Source of the DNA: Muriicola marianensis
GTDB taxonomy: Bacteria > Bacteroidota > Bacteroidia > Flavobacteriales > Flavobacteriaceae
NCBI RefSeq assembly: GCF_014638095.1
Contig: NZ_BMFH01000002.1
Span: 62,001-126,000, forward strand
DNA length: 64,000 bases
Direction: 5' to 3'
Shown: piece by piece, positions 9,396 through 18,501 of the stretch
Layout: every line of letters begins with the position of its first letter
Position numbering within the stretch: position 1 is the stretch's first letter
Position numbers and translations under genes: made by a program
The notes under the pieces: model-generated
Databases searched by the model: none
What the model was told of the DNA's origin: nothing
The model's input: only the letters and a program-made list of their open reading frames with translations

Positions 9396-9402
9396 TATGA
9401 CA

Positions 9403-10164
9403 ATGAGCGAAATGGGAGTAGACAAGCAAGAGACAAATTTCAGGTTCACCGACAGCGTGTTGATCGTCCCTATGGTAGCTGTACTTCTGATATGGACGGT
9501 ATTTTGGCTCGAACTGCAATTCCGCATCAACTGGAACGATTACGGCATCTACCCGAGAACACTTTCGGGCCTTAGGGGTGTTGTCCTGAGTCCATTCCTG
9601 CATTCTTCTGTGGAACACCTCTACAACAACAGCATCCCGTTGGTTATCCTGCTGGGCACGCTCATGTACTTCTATCGTTCTATCGCCTTTAAACTTCTAT
9701 TCTGGGGACTGATGCTCACCGGGCTGGTGACCTGGCTGATAGGTCGCCCTGCCTTTCACATCGGGGCGAGTGGACTCATCTATCTCCTGGCCAGTTTTAT
9801 TTTCTTTAAGGGCATTTTTACGAAACACTATAGGCTCGTAGCCGTTTCTTTGGTGGTTTCCTTTATCTACGGAAGTATGTTGTGGTATATCTTTCCGGTG
9901 GAAGAGGGGATTTCCTGGGAAGGCCACCTCGGAGGATTTCTGGTCGGACTTTTTGCCGCACTTTTCTTAAAGGTCAGGGTGCCTGCCGTCCCCAAATACG
10001 CCTGGGAGCGGGAGGATTACAACGAGGAAGAAGACGAATTCCTAAAACACTTTGACGAGGAGGGAAATTTTATCGAAAAACTTCCGGAGGAAGAGGAACC
10101 GCAAGTCAGGATCACATATACATACCGTAAGAATAGGCGTGAACCTGGAAATGATGTAGACTAG
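9403..10164 (+). CDS. Rhomboid family intramembrane serine protease
   Basis: The protein is about 253 residues with roughly six hydrophobic segments. The rhomboid serine motif is HIGASGLIYLL (catalytic Ser in GASG) and the catalytic His is in EGHLGGFLVGLFAAL. HSSVEHLYNNS before the third segment matches the conserved loop-and-helix HxxxxHxxxN pattern. The C-terminus is a cytosolic-type acidic tail (YNEEEDEFLKHFDEEG). Cleavage substrates cannot be told from the sequence. In-frame starts exist at 9397, 9403 and 9412; the promoter argues against 9397. The stop overlaps the convergent rlmB stop by 4 bases. Confidence 0.87.
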   Translation: MSEMGVDKQETNFRFTDSVLIVPMVAVLLIWTVFWLELQFRINWNDYGIYPRTLSGLRGVVLSPFLHSSVEHLYNNSIPLVILLGTLMYFYRSIAFKLLFWGLMLTGLVTWLIGRPAFHIGASGLIYLLASFIFFKGIFTKHYRLVAVSLVVSFIYGSMLWYIFPVEEGISWEGHLGGFLVGLFAALFLKVRVPAVPKYAWEREDYNEEEDEFLKHFDEEGNFIEKLPEEEEPQVRITYTYRKNRREPGNDVD

Positions 10165-10898
10165 AGCGTTCGCTGCCGAACTGCCTCATAGAGGAATGCC
10201 CCGCAGGCTACGGAGACGTTCAAAGATCCGATCTCACCCAGCATGGGCAGTTTAGCCAGGAAGTCGGCTTCTTTGAGTATGGAAGGGGAAATGCCACTGT
10301 CCTCAGCCCCCATAATGATCGCCGCAGATCCTTTGAGATCCACCTCATAGAGCAGATTGTTGGTTTTCTCTGTGGCAGCTACTACAGTAACTCCGGAGGC
10401 CTTCAGGAAAAAGAGCGCATCTTTTATGTGATCGGTTTTAGCGATGGGTACCCTGAAAACAGCACCGGCAGAGGTTTTAACCGTATCACCTGTGATGGGC
10501 GCCGATCCTTTTTTAGGTACAATGATCCCATCTACTCCTGTGCACTCGGCTGTCCTGATAATAGCCCCGAAGTTTCGCACGTCTGAAATTCCGTCGAGTA
10601 ATAGAAACAGGGGTGATTCCTTATGGGTGAATACCTTTTCAGTAAGTTCCTCCAGGGTGAGGAAAGCTACAGGTGAAATGGCCGCTACCACTCCCTGATG
10701 ATTATTTTGTGTAAGCTTGTTGATCTTCTGCAGAGGAACATAGGAAGCCGGAATTCCCGATTTCCTCAGCAGATCCTCCAATTCCTTTATCAGTGTCCCC
10801 TTAAGCCCTTTTTGTATATAGACCTTGTCTACCGGTTCCCCGGCCCTGATGGCTTCAATTACGGCTCTGATTCCGTAGATCTGGGTAGTTTTAGACAT
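10161..10898 (-). CDS. rlmB: 23S rRNA (guanosine-2'-O)-methyltransferase RlmB (TrmH family)
   Basis: The 245-residue SPOUT methyltransferase has an N-terminal substrate-binding domain (IYGIRAVIEAIRAGEPVDKVYIQ), LLLDGISDVRNFGAIIRTAE (motif 1 Asn-Arg), IIMGAEDSGIS (motif 2) and LNVSVACGAFLYEAVRQ (motif 3). This is the layout of RlmB, which methylates the 2'-OH of G2251 in 23S rRNA; the exact target is inferred from the family. It stands alone on the minus strand and converges with the rhomboid gene. Confidence 0.9.
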   Translation of the reverse strand: MSKTTQIYGIRAVIEAIRAGEPVDKVYIQKGLKGTLIKELEDLLRKSGIPASYVPLQKINKLTQNNHQGVVAAISPVAFLTLEELTEKVFTHKESPLFLLLDGISDVRNFGAIIRTAECTGVDGIIVPKKGSAPITGDTVKTSAGAVFRVPIAKTDHIKDALFFLKASGVTVVAATEKTNNLLYEVDLKGSAAIIMGAEDSGISPSILKEADFLAKLPMLGEIGSLNVSVACGAFLYEAVRQRTL

Positions 10899-10966
10899 GG
10901 ATAAAGGGAATTAGTATGTCATTACAGTAAAAGAAATTCAAGCTATGGAAAACAGCCGTGGCAACA

Positions 10967-11740
10967 TTAATTCTCTGCCAAAGTATCCAGATATGAAACG
11001 GCTTTTATCAGCATGGTCTCATCAGACAGGTCTATATTTTCTTCCTTCAAATACGCTTTTAAGTCGCTACTCCAACGGTCATCGATCTCTTTCAGGAATT
11101 TGTTCTTCTTTTGGGAGATCTCCCGGATCGGCTCATCCCTGAAACGCAAAAAATAGGAGGTGAAGTTACTGAATTTACTGGGTGTGGGACCCACCATGGA
11201 ATTGGCGGCCGGTTTGGCTTCTGTAAACTTCGACTCTTGATGTTTAAATAGTGTATAAGACGATCCTTTGTAAACCCGGACAAGGTAATCATCATTCTTC
11301 GAGCCTTTATCTGTAATAAATGAGAGGTATCGATATTCTTTGTTCCTGTTAGGAAGTATCAAGGCCACCTTGGGATCACGGATCAGGGCCTGGTGTTTTT
11401 CTTCGGGCAATAAGGTTCTTTTCAATTCTATTTCCCGGGAGAAAATATTGTAACGGTAGTAAAATTCCCCCAGATTTTCGTCCTTGTACCAGACCTGGCC
11501 CTTTTCGAAGGATTCACTCTCATAGGGTGTGCCTACCTCGGCCCCCACAAAATGCCTGACGATACCATCATCATCTCGCACGAGTTGAAAAAGCTTTTCC
11601 ATCATGGGGTTCCACCGCTGATGGTAATTGGCAAACGGGTCGTTTTCCACCGCAGCCACCTGAGGAGCTCCAACTCCGGCCTGTTGTGCTTGCAGAGAAC
11701 AGAATGCAAGGATTACAAGCAATCCTGCCACCTTTTTCAT
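10967..11740 (-). CDS. Hypothetical secreted protein, paralogue of upstream gene
   Basis: The 257-residue protein has a signal peptide (MKKVAGLLVILAFCSLQAQQ). It contains DPFANYHQRWNPMMEKLFQL, GTPYESESFEKGQVWY, GEFYYRYNIFSREIELK and a C-terminal segment with a trailing helix (DLSDETMLIKAVSYLDTL). The upstream gene has the same layout (GSPYLNEEFIKSKVYY, GDYYIRYNALNSEIEIK and the same C-terminal pattern), so the two are tandem paralogues with a 4-base ATGA overlap. I do not recognise a function; export to the periplasm or beyond follows from the signal peptide. Confidence 0.72.
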   Translation of the reverse strand: MKKVAGLLVILAFCSLQAQQAGVGAPQVAAVENDPFANYHQRWNPMMEKLFQLVRDDDGIVRHFVGAEVGTPYESESFEKGQVWYKDENLGEFYYRYNIFSREIELKRTLLPEEKHQALIRDPKVALILPNRNKEYRYLSFITDKGSKNDDYLVRVYKGSSYTLFKHQESKFTEAKPAANSMVGPTPSKFSNFTSYFLRFRDEPIREISQKKNKFLKEIDDRWSSDLKAYLKEENIDLSDETMLIKAVSYLDTLAEN

Positions 11741-12492
11741 GAGGAGGTATCTATTGTGTTGATAAATTCAAAGGTACGGATCAGATCTTCTTCATCATCC
11801 AGGTTGATCTTCTGATCTTTGAGGAATGTATTCACGACATCCCTGTCTTCTTTGTCGAGGATTTTCAATACGGCAGCTTTCTTCTGATTGAGCTGGTCTA
11901 TTCGATTGACACCCTCCTGCTGATAATAGTATTCAGTGAATTGAGCATATCTGCTGGGGATCGGCATCACCATGGAATTAACCGCAGCTTTGCCTTCGCT
12001 GAATTTTACTGCCAGGCGGTGATAGAGGGTAAAATTCTTTCCTTTTTCAATGATCGAGAGGTAGCCATTTTTTGTTTCTCCCTTCTTGTTGATATAGGTA
12101 GTAAACCTGAGTTCCCTGAGACCGTATTTTATACGTAACTGGTCATCAGCCAGGAGTCTTTTTGCTTCTTCCTCTGGATATGCGGTTTCTTTGATCTCGA
12201 TCTCGCTGTTTAGGGCATTGTACCGGATATAGTAGTCGCCAATATATTCTTCCCCGTAATACACTTTGCTCTTGATAAATTCCTCATTGAGATAGGGCGA
12301 ACCCAGGATTTCACCTTCAATGGTATTCTTCTTATGCAATTTTGCCAGACGTGTGGCAAGGAAGGGATCTGTAGTGGCTCTTCCACCTATTCCAAAGGCA
12401 CCACCGGCACCACCGGCGATTTGACCTGAGACTTGCCCTAGAGAAACGGAGATAGAAGACAGGAATACAACGGCCAGTAAAAAGTATTTCAT
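11737..12492 (-). CDS. Hypothetical secreted protein, tandem paralogue
   Basis: The 251-residue protein starts at ATG 12492, giving the signal peptide MKYFLLAVVFLSSISVSLGQ; the frame is open to 12588 but the extra 32 residues hide the signal and are unlikely. A glycine-rich stretch (GAGGAFGIGGRATTDPF) precedes the domain shared with the downstream paralogue: GSPYLNEEFIKSKVYYGEE, YIRYNALNSEIEIKET, AVNSMVMPIPSRYAQF and a final helix EEDLIRTFEFINTI. The function is unknown. The two genes form an operon. Confidence 0.72.
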   Translation of the reverse strand: MKYFLLAVVFLSSISVSLGQVSGQIAGGAGGAFGIGGRATTDPFLATRLAKLHKKNTIEGEILGSPYLNEEFIKSKVYYGEEYIGDYYIRYNALNSEIEIKETAYPEEEAKRLLADDQLRIKYGLRELRFTTYINKKGETKNGYLSIIEKGKNFTLYHRLAVKFSEGKAAVNSMVMPIPSRYAQFTEYYYQQEGVNRIDQLNQKKAAVLKILDKEDRDVVNTFLKDQKINLDDEEDLIRTFEFINTIDTSS

Positions 12493-12586
12493 TCTAATGC
12501 AGGGTGTTTGTTTATCAATAAGTTGGCGGTAAAGGTAAAAGAATTTTTGAGATTTGGTAAAGCTAGCTGGGGAAATACGAGAATAC

Positions 12587-12619
12587 AAAAAAGGCTGCCC
12601 GTAATGGACAGCCTTTTAA
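12587..12619 (-). terminator. Intrinsic terminator of the susC-susD-lipoprotein operon
   Basis: A 9-base-pair stem, AAAAGGCTG (12589-12597) with CAGCCTTTT (12609-12617), is followed on the minus strand by a run of Ts. It lies just beyond the stop of the last operon gene at 12641 and upstream of the secreted-protein pair. Confidence 0.8.
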
Positions 12620-12640
12620 GATGATTTCAAATTTAAAACC

Positions 12641-13510
12641 TTACGGACATATACTAAACAGATCCGTTATTTCTCCAATGACAGGATTAGGTCCGTCAGA
12701 ATAAGCCAATTTACCGTTAGGCGCATATAGCTGATAAGTCACCTCAGAATCCCAGTCGCCTGAAACGTATTCCCAGGACCAGGTAGAAGCACCTGCTGGA
12801 ATCGTGATAGTCTCGGAGTTGGAAGCACCCTGAGCTGCAGTAATGGTGTAATCTGTGGCTACACCATCAACGGTTACCCTGATAGAAGCTCCGTTCCATC
12901 CGTCCCCGAAGGAATCCTGCATATCCAGTACGAAATCTCCTGGTACAGGGCCTACTGGAATACAAGCGACAGTAATGTCGTACTTGTAAGGAGAGGAGAA
13001 ATAAGATCCACCCAAAACTCCGTTATTCGCATCTGTATTGGTAAAGGACCTTCCATCTGTCAAATTAACCACAAACCTGTAGGAGAACACGTCACCACCG
13101 GAATACCCAGTGCCGATTCCTACGGCCGTGGCAGACTCCTGAAGTGTTGTTGAATAGGTCAGTTCAGGAAGTCCCCTTGAACTGGTTCCGAATTCACTGG
13201 CTGCAAAACTTGCAAGAAGTTGTTCTGGAACACTGGTGTCGGTTGGGTCGTCCTGATTATCCGTAAAGGAAATATACAGGTCTACGGATTCCAATAAACC
13301 TCCAAATTCCTCGTCCTGTTCTTCAATAGTCACGGTCCATACGGATCCGGGAACAAAGGCGTTGTACGGATTACCAGCCTGGGCCCTTGTCCTGAGGACG
13401 GCCCCGACGGTAAAATTGTCGATTACCTGGTCCACTACCTTATCGTCCGTCTCACAGGAGATAAAGAAGGTTGTGGACAATGCTAAAAGAAATACACTTA
13501 TTTTTTTCAT
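12641..13510 (-). CDS. Hypothetical lipoprotein of the SusCD operon
   Basis: The 289-residue protein has a lipoprotein signal (MKKISVFLLALSTTFFISC, cysteine 19). Two beta-rich parts follow: residues ~30-170, and a C-terminal region with DSFGDGWNGASIRVTVDG and TIPAGASTWSWEYVSGDWDSE. The latter resembles the 'DSxGDGWNG' beta domains common in Bacteroidetes surface proteins. It is the third gene of the susC-susD unit, 17 bases after the frame of susD. By analogy to SusE/SusF-type proteins it could be a surface-exposed binding lipoprotein, but that is inference from position. Confidence 0.75.
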   Translation of the reverse strand: MKKISVFLLALSTTFFISCETDDKVVDQVIDNFTVGAVLRTRAQAGNPYNAFVPGSVWTVTIEEQDEEFGGLLESVDLYISFTDNQDDPTDTSVPEQLLASFAASEFGTSSRGLPELTYSTTLQESATAVGIGTGYSGGDVFSYRFVVNLTDGRSFTNTDANNGVLGGSYFSSPYKYDITVACIPVGPVPGDFVLDMQDSFGDGWNGASIRVTVDGVATDYTITAAQGASNSETITIPAGASTWSWEYVSGDWDSEVTYQLYAPNGKLAYSDGPNPVIGEITDLFSICP

Positions 13511-13527
13511 CGTAATTTTTTTTAAAA

Positions 13528-15183
13528 TTAGTTAGCCACAGGGAATGTTGGTGAAGCGGGATTCGTATCCCAGAATACCTGATCCGTAACACCGCTCTTC
13601 TGATTCAGATTGGAGTTGGTGTTAGCGGCATTCGCCGGATAAAAGAAACTTCTGATAAAAGCTCCGGGGTTCTGTTCCAGGTTAGGCTCCAGATCCGTTG
13701 GATATCCTTTTCTTCTGTAGAAGTTATACGCGTCGTGGCCATTTCCTTTCAGAGCGATAAAGAATTGCTCTGCCATGATGTTCCATTTACCTTCATTATC
13801 AGCTGCATCGAATTCTGAATCTATGAAATCTATGAAATCAGATACATCAGATGCAGATGGCTCAAAGGAGAGATCAGCAGTGGCGTCCAGTGAAGCGAAG
13901 GTCTGTACCTTGGCAATCGACTTGGCTATACCTGCCAGGATGAATGGTTTACCAGCGGCTGGGCTGCTGTTCATAGCGAGCTCAGCTCTCCAGAAATCCA
14001 CCCAGGAAGCAAGCAGCATAGGTGTGATACCTGCTCCACCACCTCCGGTTCCGAGGCTGGTCTCACCAAAGCTGTTGTCGTCAAACTGACCGGCTTGTGG
14101 GTATACACCTACAGCAGTCCTCAACAGACCATCCGGTGGGATACCTGCATCGTTTCCGTGGTTCCTTCCCCAGTACCCGTTGTCCAGAGAACAGAATGGG
14201 AATCCACCTGCCGCATATTGCGGGGGAGGGGTAGACTGCAGTGAGCAGTCGAGCGTTTCCTCGTTTGGCGGAACATAAACTCCATTGATATCCAATGCAT
14301 TCGGTGTACCATCATTCTGACGGTAGTAGTAGTACCTGATCCGTGGATCATCTGTCGTATCCATCAGGTTCATCATCCAGATGGAGGCATAGTCCCCACC
14401 ACCGGTAACTGTATAGTTCTGAGCGTAGTTAGGGTGCCTGGTATCAGGCTGTACCTGGTTCGATCCCCACTGGAACTGGAAATCATCATCCGTAGAGGAG
14501 ATAAAGTTCCCACTGGAAATAATGCTGTTAAAAGCACCTGTTTGTCCCAGGTTGAGATGTAATCTCAGTTTTAGGGTATTGGCCGCTTTTACCCAGGCAT
14601 CCCAATCTCCATCGTAGTAGAAATCGATGTCCGGATCTGCGAGGGCAGTGGAATTAAAGTTGGCGATTGCCGCATTTGTCAGGGCCAAGGCAGCAGTATA
14701 GATATCTGCACCGCTGTCTGTACTAGGGTTCAGGTTATCAGCCCCCCCAATTGCCTCTGAATAGGGCACATCACCGAAGTAATCCACTAAAAGTGTAATG
14801 GTGTAAGCCTCAATAAACTGCGCGATTGCAATATGATGGGTCAGGCCTGCTTCTTCAGCCAATGGGGTAAGGTCCCTGGCGTTCTTGATAACTTCCTGAT
14901 AGGCATCTTCCCAGTTGCCGTCGAATCCGGCAGGGGAATAAGCGTTCTGGTAGTTCCGGCTACCCATCCATTCAATTCGGGTTACCTCCGCACCTGTTTC
15001 CCCCAGGGATTCAACCACGCGGGCGAATTTTACCTGCACTTCGTTGAGGTAGAAATCCACATCCGCCTGTGAAGGGGTCAGGGCATTGGGGTTCTCCGTA
15101 AGGTCCAGATTGGTGGTCTCACATCCTGTGAACAGGACGCCACCGATCAACCCAATACTTAGATATTTAAATATGTTTTTCAT
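13528..15183 (-). CDS. SusD/RagB family outer-membrane nutrient-binding lipoprotein
   Basis: The 551-residue protein has a lipoprotein signal (MKNIFKYLSIGLIGGVLFTGC, cysteine 21). NPNALTPSQADVDFYLNEVQ follows, typical of the SusD-like group that caps a SusC channel. TPR-type helical segments (AIAQFIEAYTITLLVDYFGDVPYSEAIGG and LTNAAIANFNS) and a late EQFFIALKGNGHDAYNFYRR match the family. Together with SusC it should capture a ligand at the cell surface. No sugar-degrading enzyme is adjacent, so the substrate may be peptide or another polymer. The first in-frame ATG at 15189 gives two extra residues. Confidence 0.9.
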   Translation of the reverse strand: MKNIFKYLSIGLIGGVLFTGCETTNLDLTENPNALTPSQADVDFYLNEVQVKFARVVESLGETGAEVTRIEWMGSRNYQNAYSPAGFDGNWEDAYQEVIKNARDLTPLAEEAGLTHHIAIAQFIEAYTITLLVDYFGDVPYSEAIGGADNLNPSTDSGADIYTAALALTNAAIANFNSTALADPDIDFYYDGDWDAWVKAANTLKLRLHLNLGQTGAFNSIISSGNFISSTDDDFQFQWGSNQVQPDTRHPNYAQNYTVTGGGDYASIWMMNLMDTTDDPRIRYYYYRQNDGTPNALDINGVYVPPNEETLDCSLQSTPPPQYAAGGFPFCSLDNGYWGRNHGNDAGIPPDGLLRTAVGVYPQAGQFDDNSFGETSLGTGGGGAGITPMLLASWVDFWRAELAMNSSPAAGKPFILAGIAKSIAKVQTFASLDATADLSFEPSASDVSDFIDFIDSEFDAADNEGKWNIMAEQFFIALKGNGHDAYNFYRRKGYPTDLEPNLEQNPGAFIRSFFYPANAANTNSNLNQKSGVTDQVFWDTNPASPTFPVAN

Positions 15184-15201
15184 GATCAATTTTTATTTTA
15201 A

Positions 15202-18200
15202 TTAGAATGAGGCTTTTACACTAAGTCCATACCTTCTTGAGCTGGGCCCGTTCAGGTAGTCAAACCCTCTACCGTTACCGATACCGATACCGGCTACGTT
15301 TGGATCAAAGTTTGTCCCTTTGGGGATATTGATCGCTTCATACCAGAGGTTGAAACCTGACAGAGTAAAGCTCAGGGAGCCAAATGGCGTCTTATCTAGG
15401 AACTTAGCTGGAACAGAGTATCCCAGGGAAACCTCCTGTAATCTTACCGTAGAGGCGTCGAATACACCGAGTTCATCCGGACCGAACAGCACGTTGTTGA
15501 AATAGAACGTAGAGTTGTTGATCTGAACTGTATTTGGTGCACCTGTTGAAGTTACACCGGGTAAGATGAAGGTGTTCAGACGATCTACCACGTCTGTGGT
15601 CAAACCCCTTCCGATCAGTACAGAGGTTGTCCTTGAATAGATGTCTCCTCCGTGAGTATAGTTGAACAGGAAGTTAAAGTTGAAGTTCTTATAGCTGAAG
15701 CTGTTTCCAATGTTCAGTACCCAGTCTGGGTTTGGATCTCCAATTTCGAAAAGACCCTGCTCTTCAATATAATCTCCGGCGTCATTTACTACGAAGTTAC
15801 CGGCGTCATCACGCTGTATCCTGGTACCTACCATGATTCCAAGAGGATCTCCTACTCGGGCAGCATTACCCAGGTTGGTAAATCCGGCATAAACCACGAT
15901 ATCGGTATCCAAACCGAGGTCAGTTACCTCAGATTCGTTGAAGAACCAGTTAGAGTTCAGGCTCCAGTTCAAGCCTCCTGGCTCGTCTGACCTGAAGATA
16001 TCCAGGGTTGCGTCTACCTCAGCTCCCCAGGACTTGATCTCCCCTACGTTGGTCTGCGTGGTGGTGAAACCAGTAGACGGGTCAAGAGGACGATCGATGA
16101 TCAGGTCTTCTGTGATCCTGTCGTAGTAAGAAGCATCCAGGGTAAGCCTGCTGCCGAAGAATCGGGCTTCCATACCAAACTCAAGCTCTTGTAGAAGCTC
16201 GGGCTTCAGATTAGGGTTACCCAAAAGGTTGGCACTCACGTTGGTTACTGTATTGTTTCCGTCTCCATCCTGGAAGTTCTGTGTGTCGAGAACCAGGGTG
16301 GAAGCTACAGGATACCCTGTTGGGAAGTTAGCAGAAGTACCGTACCCGGCCCTCAGCTTCATGTAGTTTACACCGTTTTCGCTCTGAAGCCCGGGAATAA
16401 ATTTCGTCGGGATCAAAGACAAGCTGGCAGATGGGTAGAAGATAGAACGGTTGTCCTGAGACAGGTTAGATACCCAGTCATTCCTACCGGCCAGGGTTAG
16501 ATACACCATACGATCGTAATCGATGTCGAACTGACCGTAAACACCAGCGATGTTACGTTCTTGCAGGAACTGGATGGGTTGGAAGAGGGCGAAGTTAAAG
16601 TGCCTCAATACTCCAAATACCTGCTGTCCTGAACTGGCCACACCATTCTGGTCGAATCGCTCGCTACGGGTAGTGGCACCGAGGTTGAAACTCACACCAA
16701 CTTTTTCTGAGACCTCGTATTGTCCGGTGAGGATGAAGTTGTGGTCAAAAAGAGTATTGGTGTTGTTCCATGTCTGGAGGATACCACTTTGAGTGGCAAC
16801 GCTTCCTCCGATACCTCCCTTGTTCTGAGAAGTAATGTTGTTTTCACTGTAGACGTCCAGACCAAAACGATACGTCAGGTTCAGGTTGTCATTGATGTCA
16901 TAGACCAGGGCCATGTTACCGAAAGCCCTTTTGGTATCCTGCTCTGTCTTAGAGTTCTTAACCGTCCAAAGCGGGTGCTGGATACTGTTGTTCTGACGGT
17001 AGTATACACTGGAACCGTCAACAGGGCTTTCAAAAGGCAGTCCCTGGATATCCACACTCCTTGGAGTATAAAATACGTTGGCAAAAACCGAAGAACCTGT
17101 ACCAAAGACACTGTTACCTGTACTCGCCGCTACCGGTGGAGACTGGAAGTTAGTGTTGGTATAGTTCAGGGTACCGGAGGCTGTGATCTTGTTTGTAAGA
17201 ACAGCTCTACCACCGAGACCTACGGTGTACCTCCTAAGATTGTTTCCAGGAGTGAATCCCTGGTCGTCAAGGTGACCGAAGTTCATGTTGTAGCTCATGC
17301 TACCGTCATCGGAAGCTCCGTTCACGTTTACAGAGTTGGTCTGTACGATCCCCTGCTTAAAGAATTTCTCTACACTGTCATAAGGCTTCCAGGGATACCT
17401 GGCTCCTGCGAACTCAGGGAATGCAGCCCTGATGGCAGAGGTTGATGTGGAATAAGGGTGAGCAAGTGTTCCGGCATCATCAATAGCTGCCTGAGTTCCC
17501 CATCCGGCTACACCGTCCCTGTCAAAGCTAGGTCCCCAGTTACTGAAGAACCAACCGAAGGCTTGGTCGAATCCGTTTCCGAATTCATCCTGATAGTCGG
17601 GCATGGAGGCGATCTCGTTGATAAAGATCGAGCTGCTCACCGTTACTTCAGTCTTCTTGGCTTGCCCTGTGCTTACAGCACCGTTCTTGGTGGTGATCAG
17701 GATCACCCCGTTACGACCGGCTGTACCATAGAGGGTGGCTGCCGCAAGACCTTTCAGTACGTTTACGCTTTCTATGTTGTTTGGATCCAAATCCAGGAAC
17801 CTACTGGAACCGTTGTTTCCATCCACGAAGCTGTTACCTCCACCGTTCTGCGACTGGGCGTTGGTGTCACTGTTGAAAGGAACACCGTCAACGATGAAAA
17901 GCGGCTGGTTACTGCCGCTGAAAGTACTCAGACCCCTGATGATGATACTGGTTCCCGATCCGGAAAGACCACTTTGCTGCTGGATATTGACCCCGGAGGC
18001 TTTACCTGTAAGGATACGACCAACGTCACCTTCGGCGCGTTGCTCCAGCAATTCATCACCCACTTCGGATACTGCATACCCCAGGGCTTGCTTCTCCTTT
18101 TTGATACCTTGTGCCGTTACGACCACTTCCTCCAGTGCCTGCGCATCTTCCTGCATCTGCACGTTGATAGTGTTACTGGCCCCAATGGTGACCCGAACAT

Positions 18201-18438
18201 CTCGCTGCCCGATGTAGGTAAAAAGAAGCGTTTGACCAGCGCTACCACGGATAGAATAGTTACCGTCGAAATCAGTCTGGGTACCGGTAGTGGTCCCTTC
18301 AACGACGATGTTCACCCCTGGAAGTGGAAGTCCGTCCTGGTCCGTAACCGTACCGGAAATCGTCTTCTCCTGCGCAAATGTCAAATGCACAACAAACGCC
18401 AATAACAGCGTCAAGATTCCATTTAGATTTGTTCTCAT
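15202..18438 (-). CDS. SusC/RagA family TonB-linked outer membrane transporter
   Basis: The 1078-residue protein has a signal peptide (residues 1-22) and a carboxypeptidase-regulatory-like domain (ISGTVTDQDGLPLPGVNIVV to about residue 100). A TonB-box-like EEVVVTAQG comes next, then the plug domain (GVNIQQQSGLSGSGTSIIIRG, LFIVDGVPF, VLKGLAAATLYGTAGRNGVI) and a long 22-strand barrel ending in SVKASF with terminal aromatic Phe. It forms the transport channel with the SusD protein 18 bases downstream. Import is powered by TonB-ExbBD, which is not in the window. Confidence 0.93.
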   Translation of the reverse strand: MRTNLNGILTLLLAFVVHLTFAQEKTISGTVTDQDGLPLPGVNIVVEGTTTGTQTDFDGNYSIRGSAGQTLLFTYIGQRDVRVTIGASNTINVQMQEDAQALEEVVVTAQGIKKEKQALGYAVSEVGDELLEQRAEGDVGRILTGKASGVNIQQQSGLSGSGTSIIIRGLSTFSGSNQPLFIVDGVPFNSDTNAQSQNGGGNSFVDGNNGSSRFLDLDPNNIESVNVLKGLAAATLYGTAGRNGVILITTKNGAVSTGQAKKTEVTVSSSIFINEIASMPDYQDEFGNGFDQAFGWFFSNWGPSFDRDGVAGWGTQAAIDDAGTLAHPYSTSTSAIRAAFPEFAGARYPWKPYDSVEKFFKQGIVQTNSVNVNGASDDGSMSYNMNFGHLDDQGFTPGNNLRRYTVGLGGRAVLTNKITASGTLNYTNTNFQSPPVAASTGNSVFGTGSSVFANVFYTPRSVDIQGLPFESPVDGSSVYYRQNNSIQHPLWTVKNSKTEQDTKRAFGNMALVYDINDNLNLTYRFGLDVYSENNITSQNKGGIGGSVATQSGILQTWNNTNTLFDHNFILTGQYEVSEKVGVSFNLGATTRSERFDQNGVASSGQQVFGVLRHFNFALFQPIQFLQERNIAGVYGQFDIDYDRMVYLTLAGRNDWVSNLSQDNRSIFYPSASLSLIPTKFIPGLQSENGVNYMKLRAGYGTSANFPTGYPVASTLVLDTQNFQDGDGNNTVTNVSANLLGNPNLKPELLQELEFGMEARFFGSRLTLDASYYDRITEDLIIDRPLDPSTGFTTTQTNVGEIKSWGAEVDATLDIFRSDEPGGLNWSLNSNWFFNESEVTDLGLDTDIVVYAGFTNLGNAARVGDPLGIMVGTRIQRDDAGNFVVNDAGDYIEEQGLFEIGDPNPDWVLNIGNSFSYKNFNFNFLFNYTHGGDIYSRTTSVLIGRGLTTDVVDRLNTFILPGVTSTGAPNTVQINNSTFYFNNVLFGPDELGVFDASTVRLQEVSLGYSVPAKFLDKTPFGSLSFTLSGFNLWYEAINIPKGTNFDPNVAGIGIGNGRGFDYLNGPSSRRYGLSVKASF

Positions 18439-18493
18439 TTTAAAATTATTTGAATTAGGTAAGTGCGAAAATCTTAATTCTGTGTTAATAATC

Positions 18494-18501
18494 CAAACTT
18501 A
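18494..18501 (-). promoter_or_regulatory. Possible -7 box for the susC operon
   Basis: On the minus strand these bases read TAAGTTTG, a full TAnnTTTG match about 56 bases before the susC start codon. No clear TTG element lies 17-23 bases upstream, so support is partial. Confidence 0.4.

Noticed and set aside
16720-18405. Long plus-strand open frames opposite susC (241 and 315 codons)
   Set aside because: They are antisense to a clear SusC gene with intact domains; their products show no family features and have the composition of a reverse-frame shadow.
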